Position numbers and translations under genes: made by a program | Part shown: positions 33,301-41,949 of the stretch, one piece after another | Layout: every line of letters starts with the position of its first letter | Position numbering within the stretch: position 1 is the stretch's first letter | Source of the DNA: Paraburkholderia bannensis NBRC 103871 | GTDB taxonomy: Bacteria > Pseudomonadota > Gammaproteobacteria > Burkholderiales > Burkholderiaceae | Length of the DNA stretch: 64,000 bases | Reading direction: 5' to 3' | Assembly (NCBI RefSeq): GCF_000685015.1 | Contig: NZ_BAYA01000016.1 | Coordinates: forward strand, 62,001-126,000 | The notes under the pieces: model-generated | Databases searched by the model: none | The model's input: the letters and a program-made list of their open reading frames with translations, nothing else | Told to the model about the DNA's origin: nothing

Positions 33301-34947
33301 ATGACAGGCAGCGCGCCGCAGCAACAGGCTCAAACGCATCAATCGCATCAACCCGCAGACAAGACCCATTTCACCGTGCGTGACGCGGTCATCGACTTCG
33401 CACGCCGTGTCGGCATGACGTCGATCTTCGCGAATCCCGGCTCGACCGAGCTGCCGATGTTCCGCGATTTCCCCGCCGATTTCCGCTACGTGCTGGGCCT
33501 GCAAGAGGCCGTGGTCGTGGGCATGGCGGACGGTTACGCGCAGACGACGAACAACGCGGCGCTCGTGAACCTGCATTCGGCGGCGGGTGTGGGCAATGCG
33601 ATGGGCAATATCTTCACGGCGTTTCGCAACCGTACGCCGCTCGTCATCACGGCGGGCCAGCAGGCGCGTTCGATCCTGCCGTTCGATCCGTTCCTTGCCG
33701 CGACCCAGGCGACTGAACTGCCCAAACCCTACGTGAAATGGAGCATCGAACCGGCGCGCGCGCAGGACGTGCCGCTCGCCATTGCGCGCGCCTATGCGAT
33801 CGCCATGCAGGAGCCGCGCGGGCCGGTATTCGTGTCGATTCCCGTCGACGACTGGGATCAGCCCGGCGAGCCGGTGGCCGCGCGCGAACTCGCCCACACG
33901 ACGCGGCCCGAGCCGCAGATGCTCGCGCGCATCGGTGCGTTGCTCGATGGCTGCAAGCGGCCGGCGTTCGTGGTGGGCGGTGCGGTCGACCGGGCGGGTG
34001 CGGCTGAAGAGGTCGTCGCGCTGGCAGAGCGACATCGCGCCCGCGTCTACGTCGCGCCGATGACGGGCCGTTGCAGTTTCCCCGAAACGCATCGCCTGTT
34101 CGCGGGTTTCCTGCCCGCGATGCGTGAGCGCATTGTCGACCTGCTGGCCGGTCACGATGTGATCTTCGCGCTGGGCGCACCGGCCTTTACCTATCACGTC
34201 GAAGGTCAGGGGCCGCACGTGCCGCCCGGTGCGCAGCTATGCCAGTTGATCGACGATCCCAACGTGGGCGCGTGGACGCCTGAGGGCTTTGTCGTCACAG
34301 GCAACGTGCGTCTGGGCGTGCAGGATCTGCTCGCACGTCCCGCGCCGCCCGAACGCGCGCTGCCTGCGCCGCGCCCGCAGCCGCCGCGCGCCGAGGCCCC
34401 GAAGCAGGCTGGCGAACGCATGTCGGTGGCGTTCGCGTTGCAGACGCTCGCCGAAGTGCGCGATCCCTACGCACTCGTCGTGGAGGAGGCGCCCAGCTCG
34501 CGCCCCGTCATGCAGGCCTGGCTGCCGATGGCGCGTCCCGGCAGTTTCCTCACGATGGACAGCGGCGGCCTCGGTTATGGCATGCCCGCAGCCGTTGGCG
34601 CGGCGCTCGCACGTCAGGGCGAGCGCGTGATTGCATTGATCGGCGACGGCTCCAGCATGTATTCGATCCAGGCGATCTGGAGCGCAGTGCAGTGGCAACT
34701 GCCAATTACATTCGTGATCCTGAATAACTCGCGCTACGCCGCATTGCAGGACTTCGCGCCCGTATTCGGCTTTGCGAAGGAAGATCCGGTGCAGGGCACC
34801 GACCTGCCGGGGCTCGATTTCGTGACGCTCGCGGCGGGCATGGGCTGCGCGGGCGTACGCGTGAGCGAAGCTGCCCAGCTTGCCGATGCGTTGCGCGAGG
34901 CCCTGGCCGCGCAAGGGCCGGCGCTAGTGGAAATCGTCGTCGCCTGA
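33301..34947 (+). CDS. mdlC: Benzoylformate decarboxylase-like thiamine-diphosphate enzyme
   Basis: A 548-residue ThDP enzyme. Compared with Pseudomonas putida MdlC, the key residues are present: Ser48 in NPGSTELP (Ser26), Glu69 in LQEA (Glu47), His92 in NLHSAAG (His70) and His299 in GAPAFTYH (His281). The cofactor motif is IGDGSSMYSIQAIWSAVQWQ...NN. These support 2-keto-acid decarboxylation, benzoylformate to benzaldehyde. The start at 33301 follows AGGAGACC; a longer frame has no domain. First gene of a four-gene set; the LysR gene diverges. Confidence 0.88.
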   Translation: MTGSAPQQQAQTHQSHQPADKTHFTVRDAVIDFARRVGMTSIFANPGSTELPMFRDFPADFRYVLGLQEAVVVGMADGYAQTTNNAALVNLHSAAGVGNAMGNIFTAFRNRTPLVITAGQQARSILPFDPFLAATQATELPKPYVKWSIEPARAQDVPLAIARAYAIAMQEPRGPVFVSIPVDDWDQPGEPVAARELAHTTRPEPQMLARIGALLDGCKRPAFVVGGAVDRAGAAEEVVALAERHRARVYVAPMTGRCSFPETHRLFAGFLPAMRERIVDLLAGHDVIFALGAPAFTYHVEGQGPHVPPGAQLCQLIDDPNVGAWTPEGFVVTGNVRLGVQDLLARPAPPERALPAPRPQPPRAEAPKQAGERMSVAFALQTLAEVRDPYALVVEEAPSSRPVMQAWLPMARPGSFLTMDSGGLGYGMPAAVGAALARQGERVIALIGDGSSMYSIQAIWSAVQWQLPITFVILNNSRYAALQDFAPVFGFAKEDPVQGTDLPGLDFVTLAAGMGCAGVRVSEAAQLADALREALAAQGPALVEIVVA

Positions 34948-34992
34948 CGACGCGGCATGTCAACGCGATAGAAACGTGAAAAGGAGACGGCA

Positions 34993-35928
34993 ATGCATGA
35001 AGCGATGGAGATAGCGATTCTCGGCGCGGGGGCGATGGGGTCGCTGTTCGGCGGGTTGCTGGCGGAGGCGGGGCACGACGTCACGCTGCTCGATATCGAC
35101 GACGCGCATCTGGACGCGATCCGCCGCGACGGTCTGCGCCTTGCCACCGACACGGGCGAGCGCCTTGTCACGAAGCTGCATGTGTCGCGTCCCGAAGCGG
35201 CGCAGCGCGCGCCCGAACTGCTGATCGTCTTCACCAAGACGATGCACACCGAAGCGGCGCTCGACGCGGCGCGCGCGCTGATCGGCCCGCATACGTCGGT
35301 GCTTTCGCTGCAAAACGGCCTGGGCAATGTCGAGCGCCTTGCGCGCAGCGTACCGCGCGAACGCATCATGGTCGGCATCACGACGTGGCCCGCCGACAAA
35401 CCGGCAGCAGGCCGCGTGAGCTCGCATGGCAGCGGCGTGACGCGCCTGATGAGCGCCGACGGCGAGATGCGTGCCAGCGTCGCGCGCGCGGTGGCCGCGC
35501 TCGATTCGGCGGGCCTCGCGTGCAGCGCCGAGCGCGACGTGTGGGTCACGATCTGGGAGAAGGTCGCGTTCAATGCGGCGCTCAACAGCCTCTGCGCGAT
35601 CACGCAATGCACCGTGGGCGAGCTGTCGAATGTGCCCGACGGCCCGGCGCTCGCGCTGAAGATCGTCGCCGAAGTGGCGGCGGTTGCGCGCGCGAGCGGC
35701 GTGGCCGTGGACGAAGCGCACATGGTCGAGAACGTGCGCCATGCGCTCGCGAACCATCGCTCGCATCGGCCTTCGATGTTGCAGGACGTGCTGGCCGGCC
35801 GCAGGACGGAAATCGAGGCGATCAACGGCGCCGTCGTCGAAGCCGCGCGCGCGGTGCCCATGGCCGTGCCCTGCACGCAAACGCTGCTGCAACTTGTGCG
35901 CCTCGTGGACGCCAGCGCAGCGCGATAA
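34993..35928 (+). CDS. 2-dehydropantoate 2-reductase-like oxidoreductase (PanE/ApbA family)
   Basis: A 311-residue NADPH-dependent reductase: MEIAILGAGAMGSLFGGLLAEAGHDVTLLD (Rossmann GxGxxG), LLIVFTKTMHTEAALDAA, SLQNGLGN, catalytic Lys within WEKVAFNAALNSLCAITQ and a C-terminal helical domain with RPSMLQDVLAGRRTEIEAINGAVV (conserved S-M-x-x-D). In a catabolic operon it probably reduces or oxidises a 2-keto/2-hydroxy acid related to the decarboxylase substrate rather than serving pantothenate synthesis (inference). AAGGAGACGG precedes the ATG. Confidence 0.87.
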   Translation: MHEAMEIAILGAGAMGSLFGGLLAEAGHDVTLLDIDDAHLDAIRRDGLRLATDTGERLVTKLHVSRPEAAQRAPELLIVFTKTMHTEAALDAARALIGPHTSVLSLQNGLGNVERLARSVPRERIMVGITTWPADKPAAGRVSSHGSGVTRLMSADGEMRASVARAVAALDSAGLACSAERDVWVTIWEKVAFNAALNSLCAITQCTVGELSNVPDGPALALKIVAEVAAVARASGVAVDEAHMVENVRHALANHRSHRPSMLQDVLAGRRTEIEAINGAVVEAARAVPMAVPCTQTLLQLVRLVDASAAR

Positions 35929-35969
35929 AGCGCTTGCGCACACAACAAAAAAACGATGGAGACAATTCG

Positions 35970-37331
35970 ATGAACTATTCCCCTACGGCTCCTGCCGCTG
36001 CTGCCGACCCTGCATCCGTCGATGCGGACAGTGCCGCGCTCGCTGGCATTGCAAACGGCGGCGCGACCGTCGATATCGGCCAGGCGCTCGACGATGGCCC
36101 CTTCACGCTGCTGCAGAAGTGCGTGGTGGTGCTCGCGGCGCTGTCGATCGTCGTCGATGGATTCGATAGCCAGTTGATCGGCTTTGCCATTCCCATGCTC
36201 ATCAAGGAATGGGGCATTACGCGCAACGCGTTTGCGCCCGTGGTGGCGGCGGGGCTGATCGGCATGGGCATTGGCAGCGCGTGCGCGGGGCTGTTCGCGG
36301 ATCGCTTCGGGCGGCGCTGGGCCGTGATCGGCAGCGTGCTGGTGTTCGGCGCGGCGACGTGCTCGATTGGCCTTGCGCCCAATGTCGCGGTGATCGCGGC
36401 GCTGCGCTTCGTGGCGGGGCTGGGCATCGGCGGCGCACTGCCGAGTTCGACGACCATGACCGCCGAATACACGCCCGCGCGCATGCGCACGTTCGCGGTC
36501 ACGGCCACGATTGTCTGCGTGCCGCTGGGCGGCATGCTGGCGGGCCTGTTCGCGGCCCAGGTGCTCCCGGTGTATGGCTGGCGCGGCCTGTTCGTCGCGG
36601 GTGGCGTGCTGCCGCTCGTGCTGGCCGTCGCGCTGCTCGCGTGCCTGCCCGAGTCGCCGCGTTTTCTCGCGCGCCGCACGCAGCGCTGGCCGGAACTCGC
36701 GCGCCTGCTTGGCCGCATGTCGCGCGAGGTTGCGCCCGATGCCGCCTTCACCGACCTGCGCGAACAGCGCGCGGAAAAGCACGTTGGCTTTACGGCGCTC
36801 TTTCGCGATGGCCGCGCGCGCGACAGCGCCGCGATCTGGGCAGCGCTGACGGCCGAAGGGCTGTCCGTCTCGCTCGCGGGCTATGGCTTGAGCGCCTATA
36901 ACCTGGGCGGCGTGATCGGCGCGCTGGGTTGCGCGCTGGCGATTGCGCGCTGGGGTTCGCGTGGGCCGATGCTGCTGTGCTGCGTGGGCGGGGCCGCGAG
37001 CGCGTGGCTGATCCTCGGCGTGGGCGCGACGCAGCATACGGGCTGGCTGATCGCCGGACTGGGGCTGCATGGGCTGTTCGTGAACGCGGTGCAGTCGACG
37101 CTCTACGCGCTGTGCGCCTATGTCTATCCGACCAGCGTGCGGGCGACGGGGACGGCTTCGGCGCTGGCGTTCGGGCGGATCGGCGCGATTCTTAGCGCGT
37201 TCGCTGGCGCGGCGGTCATCACGGCAGGCGGTGCATTCGCCTACCTGCTCATGCTGGGCGCGGCAATGGCCGCGGTGCTGGTCGCACTCGCCGTGGTGCG
37301 GCGGCATATTCCCGCCGATCAAGCGCGCTGA
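35970..37331 (+). CDS. Aromatic-acid:H+ symporter-type MFS transporter, apparently missing one helix
   Basis: A 453-residue MFS protein of the AAHS/PcaK group: LQKCVVVLAALSIVVDGFDSQLIGF, GLFADRFGRRWAV between helices 2-3, RFVAGLGIGGALPSSTTMTAEYTPARMR and CLPESPRFLARR. After ARDSAAIWA, where PcaK-type proteins have TM7 (a roughly 20-residue W/F/L-rich helix), the sequence goes straight to ALTAEGLSVSLAGYGLSAYNLGG, the TM7-8 loop and TM8. I count 11 helices. An in-frame loss around 36832-36850 may impair transport. The start at 35970 follows GGAGAC; longer frame is shadow. Confidence 0.82.
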   Translation: MNYSPTAPAAAADPASVDADSAALAGIANGGATVDIGQALDDGPFTLLQKCVVVLAALSIVVDGFDSQLIGFAIPMLIKEWGITRNAFAPVVAAGLIGMGIGSACAGLFADRFGRRWAVIGSVLVFGAATCSIGLAPNVAVIAALRFVAGLGIGGALPSSTTMTAEYTPARMRTFAVTATIVCVPLGGMLAGLFAAQVLPVYGWRGLFVAGGVLPLVLAVALLACLPESPRFLARRTQRWPELARLLGRMSREVAPDAAFTDLREQRAEKHVGFTALFRDGRARDSAAIWAALTAEGLSVSLAGYGLSAYNLGGVIGALGCALAIARWGSRGPMLLCCVGGAASAWLILGVGATQHTGWLIAGLGLHGLFVNAVQSTLYALCAYVYPTSVRATGTASALAFGRIGAILSAFAGAAVITAGGAFAYLLMLGAAMAAVLVALAVVRRHIPADQAR

Positions 37332-37496
37332 TCGCGTGACTTAAGTCCGTCTTGCCTGCCGCGCGTTGCGCGTTGCCACAAGGGCGCGCGGCTCCTCTCT
37401 TTCTTTGATCAAGAATTCGCGACTGCGGGCGAAGGGATTCGCTCGCAATTGATCAGGATGCCAAAACATAAAACTTCATTGGAGACAGGAATCGTC

Positions 37497-38633
37497 ATGA
37501 AACACAGGATCGCAGCAGGGGTGGCGCTGATGGCTGCCAGCGCGGCGGCATGCGCGCAAAGCAGCGTCACGCTGTATGGCATTGTCGATACAGGCGTCGA
37601 ATATGTCTCGCATGCCAACGCGGCAGGCGACGGCGTGGTGCGCATGCCCGGCATCACGGGCGAAGTGCCGTCGCGCTGGGGCGTGCGTGGGCGCGAGGAC
37701 TTGGGCGGCGGCTGGCGGGCCATCTTTGCACTGGAAAGCGGCTTCAATATGCGCAGCGGCACGCTCAACCAGGGCGGCCGCCTGTTCGGGCGCCAGGCGT
37801 GGGTGGGTCTCGACTCGCCGTATGGCGCGCTTACGTTCGGCCGCCAGTACACGATGACCTTCTGGGCCATCGCCGACGCCGACCTGCTCGGCCCCGACAT
37901 CTACGGCGGCACTGCCTCCTTCGACCAGTATCTGCCGAGTTCGCGCAGCGACAACACCATCGCCTATAAAGGCAGCTATGCCGGCTTCACGCTGGGCGCG
38001 ACCTGGTCGTTCGGGCGCGATTCGGCGGGCACTGGCAACTCGCCGGGGCAGGGCACGTGCGTGGGGCCGGTGCCGGGCAGCGCGCAGACCTGCCGCGAGT
38101 GGTCTGCGATGCTGCGTTACGACCGCAACGGTTACGGCGTGGCGGCCGCATACGACCAGCAGCGCGGCGGCGCGGGCGCTGCGGCGAACCTCTACGACGG
38201 CACGCCCACCTTCGCCTTCACGAATCCCGGCGACACCGACGTGCGCATGCAACTGAACGGCTATGGGCATATCGGCACGTTGCGTCTGGGCGGCGGCTGG
38301 CTCGGGCGGCGCGTCGACACGGTGTCGCCCGCGACGCCCAACGTGCACTCGGATCAGTTCTATCTCACCGCGTCGTATTCGCTCACACCGGCGTTTATCG
38401 TCGATGGCGGCGTCTATCACATCGTCAACGCTCACGACGATGCGCGCGGCACCATCGCCGCGTTACGCACGACTTATCTGCTTTCCAAGCGCAGCGCGGT
38501 GTATCTGCAGGGTGCGTATCTGTGGAACAGCGCGAAGGCCGCCTATACCGTGAGCCAGGGCGGCGGCGGCACGACGCCCGCGCCGGGCATGGGACAACTG
38601 GGCGTCATGGCCGGTATCCGGCATAGCTTCTGA
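37497..38633 (+). CDS. Gram-negative trimeric porin
   Basis: A 378-residue porin. Signal peptide MKHRIAAGVALMAASAAACA; mature start QSSVTLYGIVDTGVEYVS; EDLGGGWRAIFALESGFNMRSG, LFGRQAWVGLDSPYGALTFGRQYT, and a terminal strand ending SF (MAGIRHSF). Start 37497 is preceded by GGAGACAGG. It follows the MFS gene by 165 bases and probably provides outer-membrane passage for the same aromatic acids. Confidence 0.9.
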   Translation: MKHRIAAGVALMAASAAACAQSSVTLYGIVDTGVEYVSHANAAGDGVVRMPGITGEVPSRWGVRGREDLGGGWRAIFALESGFNMRSGTLNQGGRLFGRQAWVGLDSPYGALTFGRQYTMTFWAIADADLLGPDIYGGTASFDQYLPSSRSDNTIAYKGSYAGFTLGATWSFGRDSAGTGNSPGQGTCVGPVPGSAQTCREWSAMLRYDRNGYGVAAAYDQQRGGAGAAANLYDGTPTFAFTNPGDTDVRMQLNGYGHIGTLRLGGGWLGRRVDTVSPATPNVHSDQFYLTASYSLTPAFIVDGGVYHIVNAHDDARGTIAALRTTYLLSKRSAVYLQGAYLWNSAKAAYTVSQGGGGTTPAPGMGQLGVMAGIRHSF

Positions 38634-38639
38634 CGCAGG

Positions 38640-38676
38640 GCGTGCGACGTTGCACAACACGCCCAACGTCGCACGC
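38640..38676. terminator. Hairpin between convergent porin and MFS genes
   Basis: GCGTGCGACGTTG (38640-38652) and CAACGTCGCACGC (38664-38676) form a 13-bp perfect stem with an 11-nt loop. No T-run; likely a two-way terminator given its position between convergent genes. Confidence 0.6.
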
Positions 38677-38690
38677 GCCCAGAGCCAGAC

Positions 38691-40040
38691 TCAGGTCAGT
38701 TCCACGCGCTTGATGTCCTTGACGATCACGAGATAGCAGAACACCGTGACCGCCGCGTTCACGCCCACGAACGCCAGCGCACTGTCGAACGAACCCGTCT
38801 TCGCGACCAGGTAGCCGATCACGATAGGCGTGACGATCCCGGCCACGTTGCCGAACATATTGAAAATCGAGCCGGACAGGCCGATCGCCTGCTTCGGCGC
38901 CGTATCGGCGACCACGGCCCAGCCGAGCGCGCCCAGCCCCTTGCCGAAGAACGCCAGCGACATCAGCGCGACCACCAGCCAGTCGCTGTGCACATAATTG
39001 CAGCCGACGATGCACGCCGACAGCGCCATGCCGCCGACGATCGGCCCCTTGCGCGCCATCGTGAGCGACGCGCCGCCGCGAATCAGCGCGTCGGAGAGCA
39101 CGCCGCCCAGCACGCCGCCGAGAAAACCGCAGATCGCCGGCAACGACGCCACGAGCCCCGCTTGCAGGATCGTCATGCCGCGCGCCTGCACGAGGTAGAT
39201 CGGGAACCACGTCAGGAAGAAGTACGTGATGACGTTGATGCAGTACTGCGCGAGGTAGACGCCCAGCAGCATGCGGTTGGTGAGCAGCTGGCGCATCAGG
39301 GCCCAGCCGCTGCTGCCAGCAGGTTCACCGTGCGTCCTGCGCGAATGGCCGTTCACGAGGCCGCCGCCTTGCTCGATGTATTCGAGCTCCAGGCGATTGA
39401 CGTGCGGATGACTGGCCGGATTCTTCATGACCTTGAGCCACACGAGCGCAAGCACGAGGCCGCCGACCCCCATCATCAGGTACACGTGATGCCAGCCGTA
39501 GGCGTGCGTGACCCATGCCATCAGCGGCGTGAACACGACCGCCGCGAAGTATTGCGCCGAATTGAAAATCGCCGACGCCGTGCCGCGCTCCGCGGTCGGG
39601 AACCAGCTGGCGACGACCTTCGCGTTGGCCGGGAAGGCCGGTGCTTCGGCCGCGCCCATCACGAAACGCAGCGCGAACAGCGCGCTCACCGCTGCGGCAG
39701 CGCTGCCGAGCACGCCAATCGCGCTTTGCAGCAAGGTGAACAGCGACCAGAGGAAGATGCTGGTGGCGTAGACGCGGCGTGCGCCGAAGCGGTCGAGAAT
39801 CCAGCCTGCGGGCAACTGCGAGAGCACATAGGCCCAGCTGAACGCCGAAAAGATATAGCCCATGCGAATGGCGTCGAAGCCGAACTCGGCGCGCATGGCC
39901 GTGCCGGTCACCGAAAGCGTCGCGCGGTCTGCGTAGTTGAGCGTCGTGATGACGAAGATGAGCGCGAGGATGACGTAGCGGACTTTGCTTCGCGTCGCGG
40001 CGTCGGCGGCGGCTGGACTGGCGGTACGGCTCAACGGCAT
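38691..40040 (-). CDS. MFS transporter, sugar-acid (GudP/ACS family)-like
   Basis: A 449-residue MFS protein with 12 hydrophobic helices: VRYVILALIFVITTLNYADRATLSVTG (the N-Y-x-D-R motif of anion:cation symporters), LPAGWILDRFGARRVYATSIFLWS, RFVMGAAEAPAFPANAKVVASWFPTAERGTASAIFNSAQ. These are hallmarks of GudP/GarP/ExuT transporters for D-glucarate, galactarate or hexuronates. The adjacent, divergent gene is a secreted lactonase-type protein, consistent with sugar-acid metabolism. Ligand not determined. Confidence 0.88.
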   Translation of the reverse strand: MPLSRTASPAAADAATRSKVRYVILALIFVITTLNYADRATLSVTGTAMRAEFGFDAIRMGYIFSAFSWAYVLSQLPAGWILDRFGARRVYATSIFLWSLFTLLQSAIGVLGSAAAAVSALFALRFVMGAAEAPAFPANAKVVASWFPTAERGTASAIFNSAQYFAAVVFTPLMAWVTHAYGWHHVYLMMGVGGLVLALVWLKVMKNPASHPHVNRLELEYIEQGGGLVNGHSRRTHGEPAGSSGWALMRQLLTNRMLLGVYLAQYCINVITYFFLTWFPIYLVQARGMTILQAGLVASLPAICGFLGGVLGGVLSDALIRGGASLTMARKGPIVGGMALSACIVGCNYVHSDWLVVALMSLAFFGKGLGALGWAVVADTAPKQAIGLSGSIFNMFGNVAGIVTPIVIGYLVAKTGSFDSALAFVGVNAAVTVFCYLVIVKDIKRVELT

Positions 40041-40305
40041 GGTGTTGGACCCTTTGGTGCGCGGAAAGGCTGGCTTTCCTGTCTCGGTGCAGCTTTAGTT
40101 GTCATACGTCTTTGCGACTTGTCAGAGGCAATCGTACCGCGCCTGTCAGAGCCGGAGCAACCGCGCTTCGCGCTATTTTGTTGATATTCAGGGTAAACGT
40201 GGATTTGTGGCCGGTGAGCGCGTATGGGATCGTCCCGAAAGTTGTTCGACAACATGGCGGCCTGGTCGCCGCTCAGGGCACGCGCAGGGTGCGCAAAAGG
40301 AAAAC

Positions 40306-41418
40306 ATGAACAGAAAGGTGGTGCAGGGGATGGTGGGAGCGATGATCGGACTCGCGGGCGCGGCGCTGGCCACTGAGGTGCAGGCAGGCGGGGCGGCGAC
40401 GTATGTCTACGTGTCGAACGCGGATAGCCAGGACATTTCGGTGTTCCGCGTGGACGAAGCCAATGGCGCGCTGGCCGCCGTCGAAACCGTGCCGGTGGGC
40501 GGCACCGTCATGCCGATGACGTTCTCGCCCGATCATCGGCGGCTCTATGCGGGCCTGCGCTCGCAGCCGTATCGCGTCGTGAGTTTCGCCGTCAATCCGC
40601 TCGACGGTCGCCTGGCCGAACTGGGCCGCGCGCCGCTGGCCGAAAGCATGGCGTACCTGTCGACCGATGCGACGGGCCGCTATCTGCTCTCCGCTTCCTA
40701 TGGCGGCAACCAGCTGGCGGTGAACCGCATCGGCGCCGATGGCATTGCGGGCGACGTGCAGCAGACCATCAAGACGGGCCCGATGGCGCACGCGATTCGC
40801 GTGTCGGCGGACAACCGCTATGCGTTCGCTTCGGTGCTGGGTTCGGATGCGTGGCTGCGTTTGCGTTTCGACGCCTCGACCGGACAACTGACCGAGGACG
40901 CCGCGCCCGCTTATGCGTTACCCGAAAAGTCCGGGCCGCGCCATTTCGTTTTCTCGGCCGATCAGCGCTTTGTGTACCTGATCGACGAACTCGACGGCAA
41001 GCTGCATGTGCTCGCGTTCGACCGCACGCACGATACGGTCAAGCCGATTCAGACCATCTCGATCCTGCCGGCCGATTTTCATGGCGACAAACCTTGGGGC
41101 GCCGACCTGCATTTGACGCCGGACGGGCGCTTTCTCTATGCGTCGGAGCGCACGTCGAGCACGCTGGCGGCCTATCGCGTCGATGAGGCGACGGGCAAGC
41201 TCGAACGCGTTGGCACCTACGCGACGCAGAAGCAGCCGCGCGGCTTCAATATCGATCCTTCGGGGCGTTACCTGTTCGCGGTCGGCCAGTTGTCGCCGAC
41301 GATGAGCGTCTATCGCATCGACGCGAAGACGGGCGCGCTGCACGAGACCGGACAGTATCCGGTGGGCAAGGGCGCGAACTGGGTCGAGGTAGTGAATTAC
41401 CCGGGGTCGAACGAGTAA
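40306..41418 (+). CDS. Exported beta-propeller lactonase (6-phosphogluconolactonase/PgL-like)
   Basis: A 370-residue seven-bladed beta-propeller of the lactonase family. Signal peptide MNRKVVQGMVGAMIGLAGAALATEVQA; then blade repeats TYVYVSNADSQDISVFRVD, AESMAYLSTDATGRYLLSASYGGNQLAVNRI, GPRHFVFSADQRFVYLIDELD, GADLHLTPDGRFLYASERTSSTLAAYRVDE, PRGFNIDPSGRYLFAVGQLSPTMSVYRID. The A-D-L-H-L-T-P-D-G-R-F-L-Y motif is typical of Pgl. An export signal sets it apart from cytosolic Pgl. ATG 40306 follows AAAAGGAAAAC. Confidence 0.88.
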   Translation: MNRKVVQGMVGAMIGLAGAALATEVQAGGAATYVYVSNADSQDISVFRVDEANGALAAVETVPVGGTVMPMTFSPDHRRLYAGLRSQPYRVVSFAVNPLDGRLAELGRAPLAESMAYLSTDATGRYLLSASYGGNQLAVNRIGADGIAGDVQQTIKTGPMAHAIRVSADNRYAFASVLGSDAWLRLRFDASTGQLTEDAAPAYALPEKSGPRHFVFSADQRFVYLIDELDGKLHVLAFDRTHDTVKPIQTISILPADFHGDKPWGADLHLTPDGRFLYASERTSSTLAAYRVDEATGKLERVGTYATQKQPRGFNIDPSGRYLFAVGQLSPTMSVYRIDAKTGALHETGQYPVGKGANWVEVVNYPGSNE

Positions 41419-41425
41419 GCTGGGT

Positions 41426-41460
41426 TCGATCGCGCGCACGATGGGCAGGCGCGCGATCGA
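41426..41460. terminator. Hairpin between lactonase and the gene downstream of acdS
   Basis: TCGATCGCGCGC (41426-41437) and GCGCGCGATCGA (41449-41460) form a 12-bp perfect stem with an 11-nt loop between convergent genes. No T-tract. Confidence 0.6.
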
Positions 41461-41482
41461 GGTGAGTGCTGAGTCGCGCCGC

Positions 41483-41944
41483 TCAGCGCTCGTCGCCAAA
41501 CTGCGCGTTGAGCGCCTCCATCCACACCGAGCCGACGGCCTCAAGCACCGCTTCCGCTTGAACGCCCGCATCAAGTGCGATCGGCTTGCACGGCCTGCCC
41601 GTGACCGAGCCGAGCCAATCCAGCTTGCCCACTTCCTGACTGCACAGTGCGAGCACGCAGGCGGGCGGCAGCGGCGCGAGCAAACGGTCGGCATCGGTGG
41701 GCGCGCGCGTGGCGTCCGTGCTCAGCGTGCTAAACGAGGCAAGCCATTGCGCATGCAGTTGCGCGGCATCGTGCAGTTCGAGCACGCACGCCTGCGGCGC
41801 GCTGCCAAAGCGATCGCACAGCGCTTTCACGATTTCCGGCGGCGTCGTGTGATCGACGACCGCGCACACCTGCGTCAGCGAACACGGCTCGCGCAGCCAC
41901 GACCCGCGCGACGCATCGACGACGCCACCGCTGGCGGCGCGCAT
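41483..41944 (-). CDS. Conserved-context protein of unknown function downstream of acdS
   Basis: A 153-residue protein I do not recognise. It begins MRAASGGVVDASRGSW, has PPEIVKALCDRFGSAPQACVLELHDAAQLHAQWLASFS and ends VEAVGSVWMEALNAQFGDER-like helical sequence. Six Cys residues occur (e.g. LREPCSLTQVCAVV). No signal peptide or membrane segment. It starts 5 bases after the acdS stop, so it is likely translated with ACC deaminase. The start at 41944 is chosen to avoid the overlap; the longer frame reads inside acdS. Confidence 0.6.
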   Translation of the reverse strand: MRAASGGVVDASRGSWLREPCSLTQVCAVVDHTTPPEIVKALCDRFGSAPQACVLELHDAAQLHAQWLASFSTLSTDATRAPTDADRLLAPLPPACVLALCSQEVGKLDWLGSVTGRPCKPIALDAGVQAEAVLEAVGSVWMEALNAQFGDER

Positions 41945-41949
41945 GACGC

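Noticed and set aside
34734..37322. 862-codon ORF on the minus strand opposite mdlC, panE-like and MFS genes
   Set aside because: Antisense shadow over three recognisable genes; Arg/His/Ala-rich composition.
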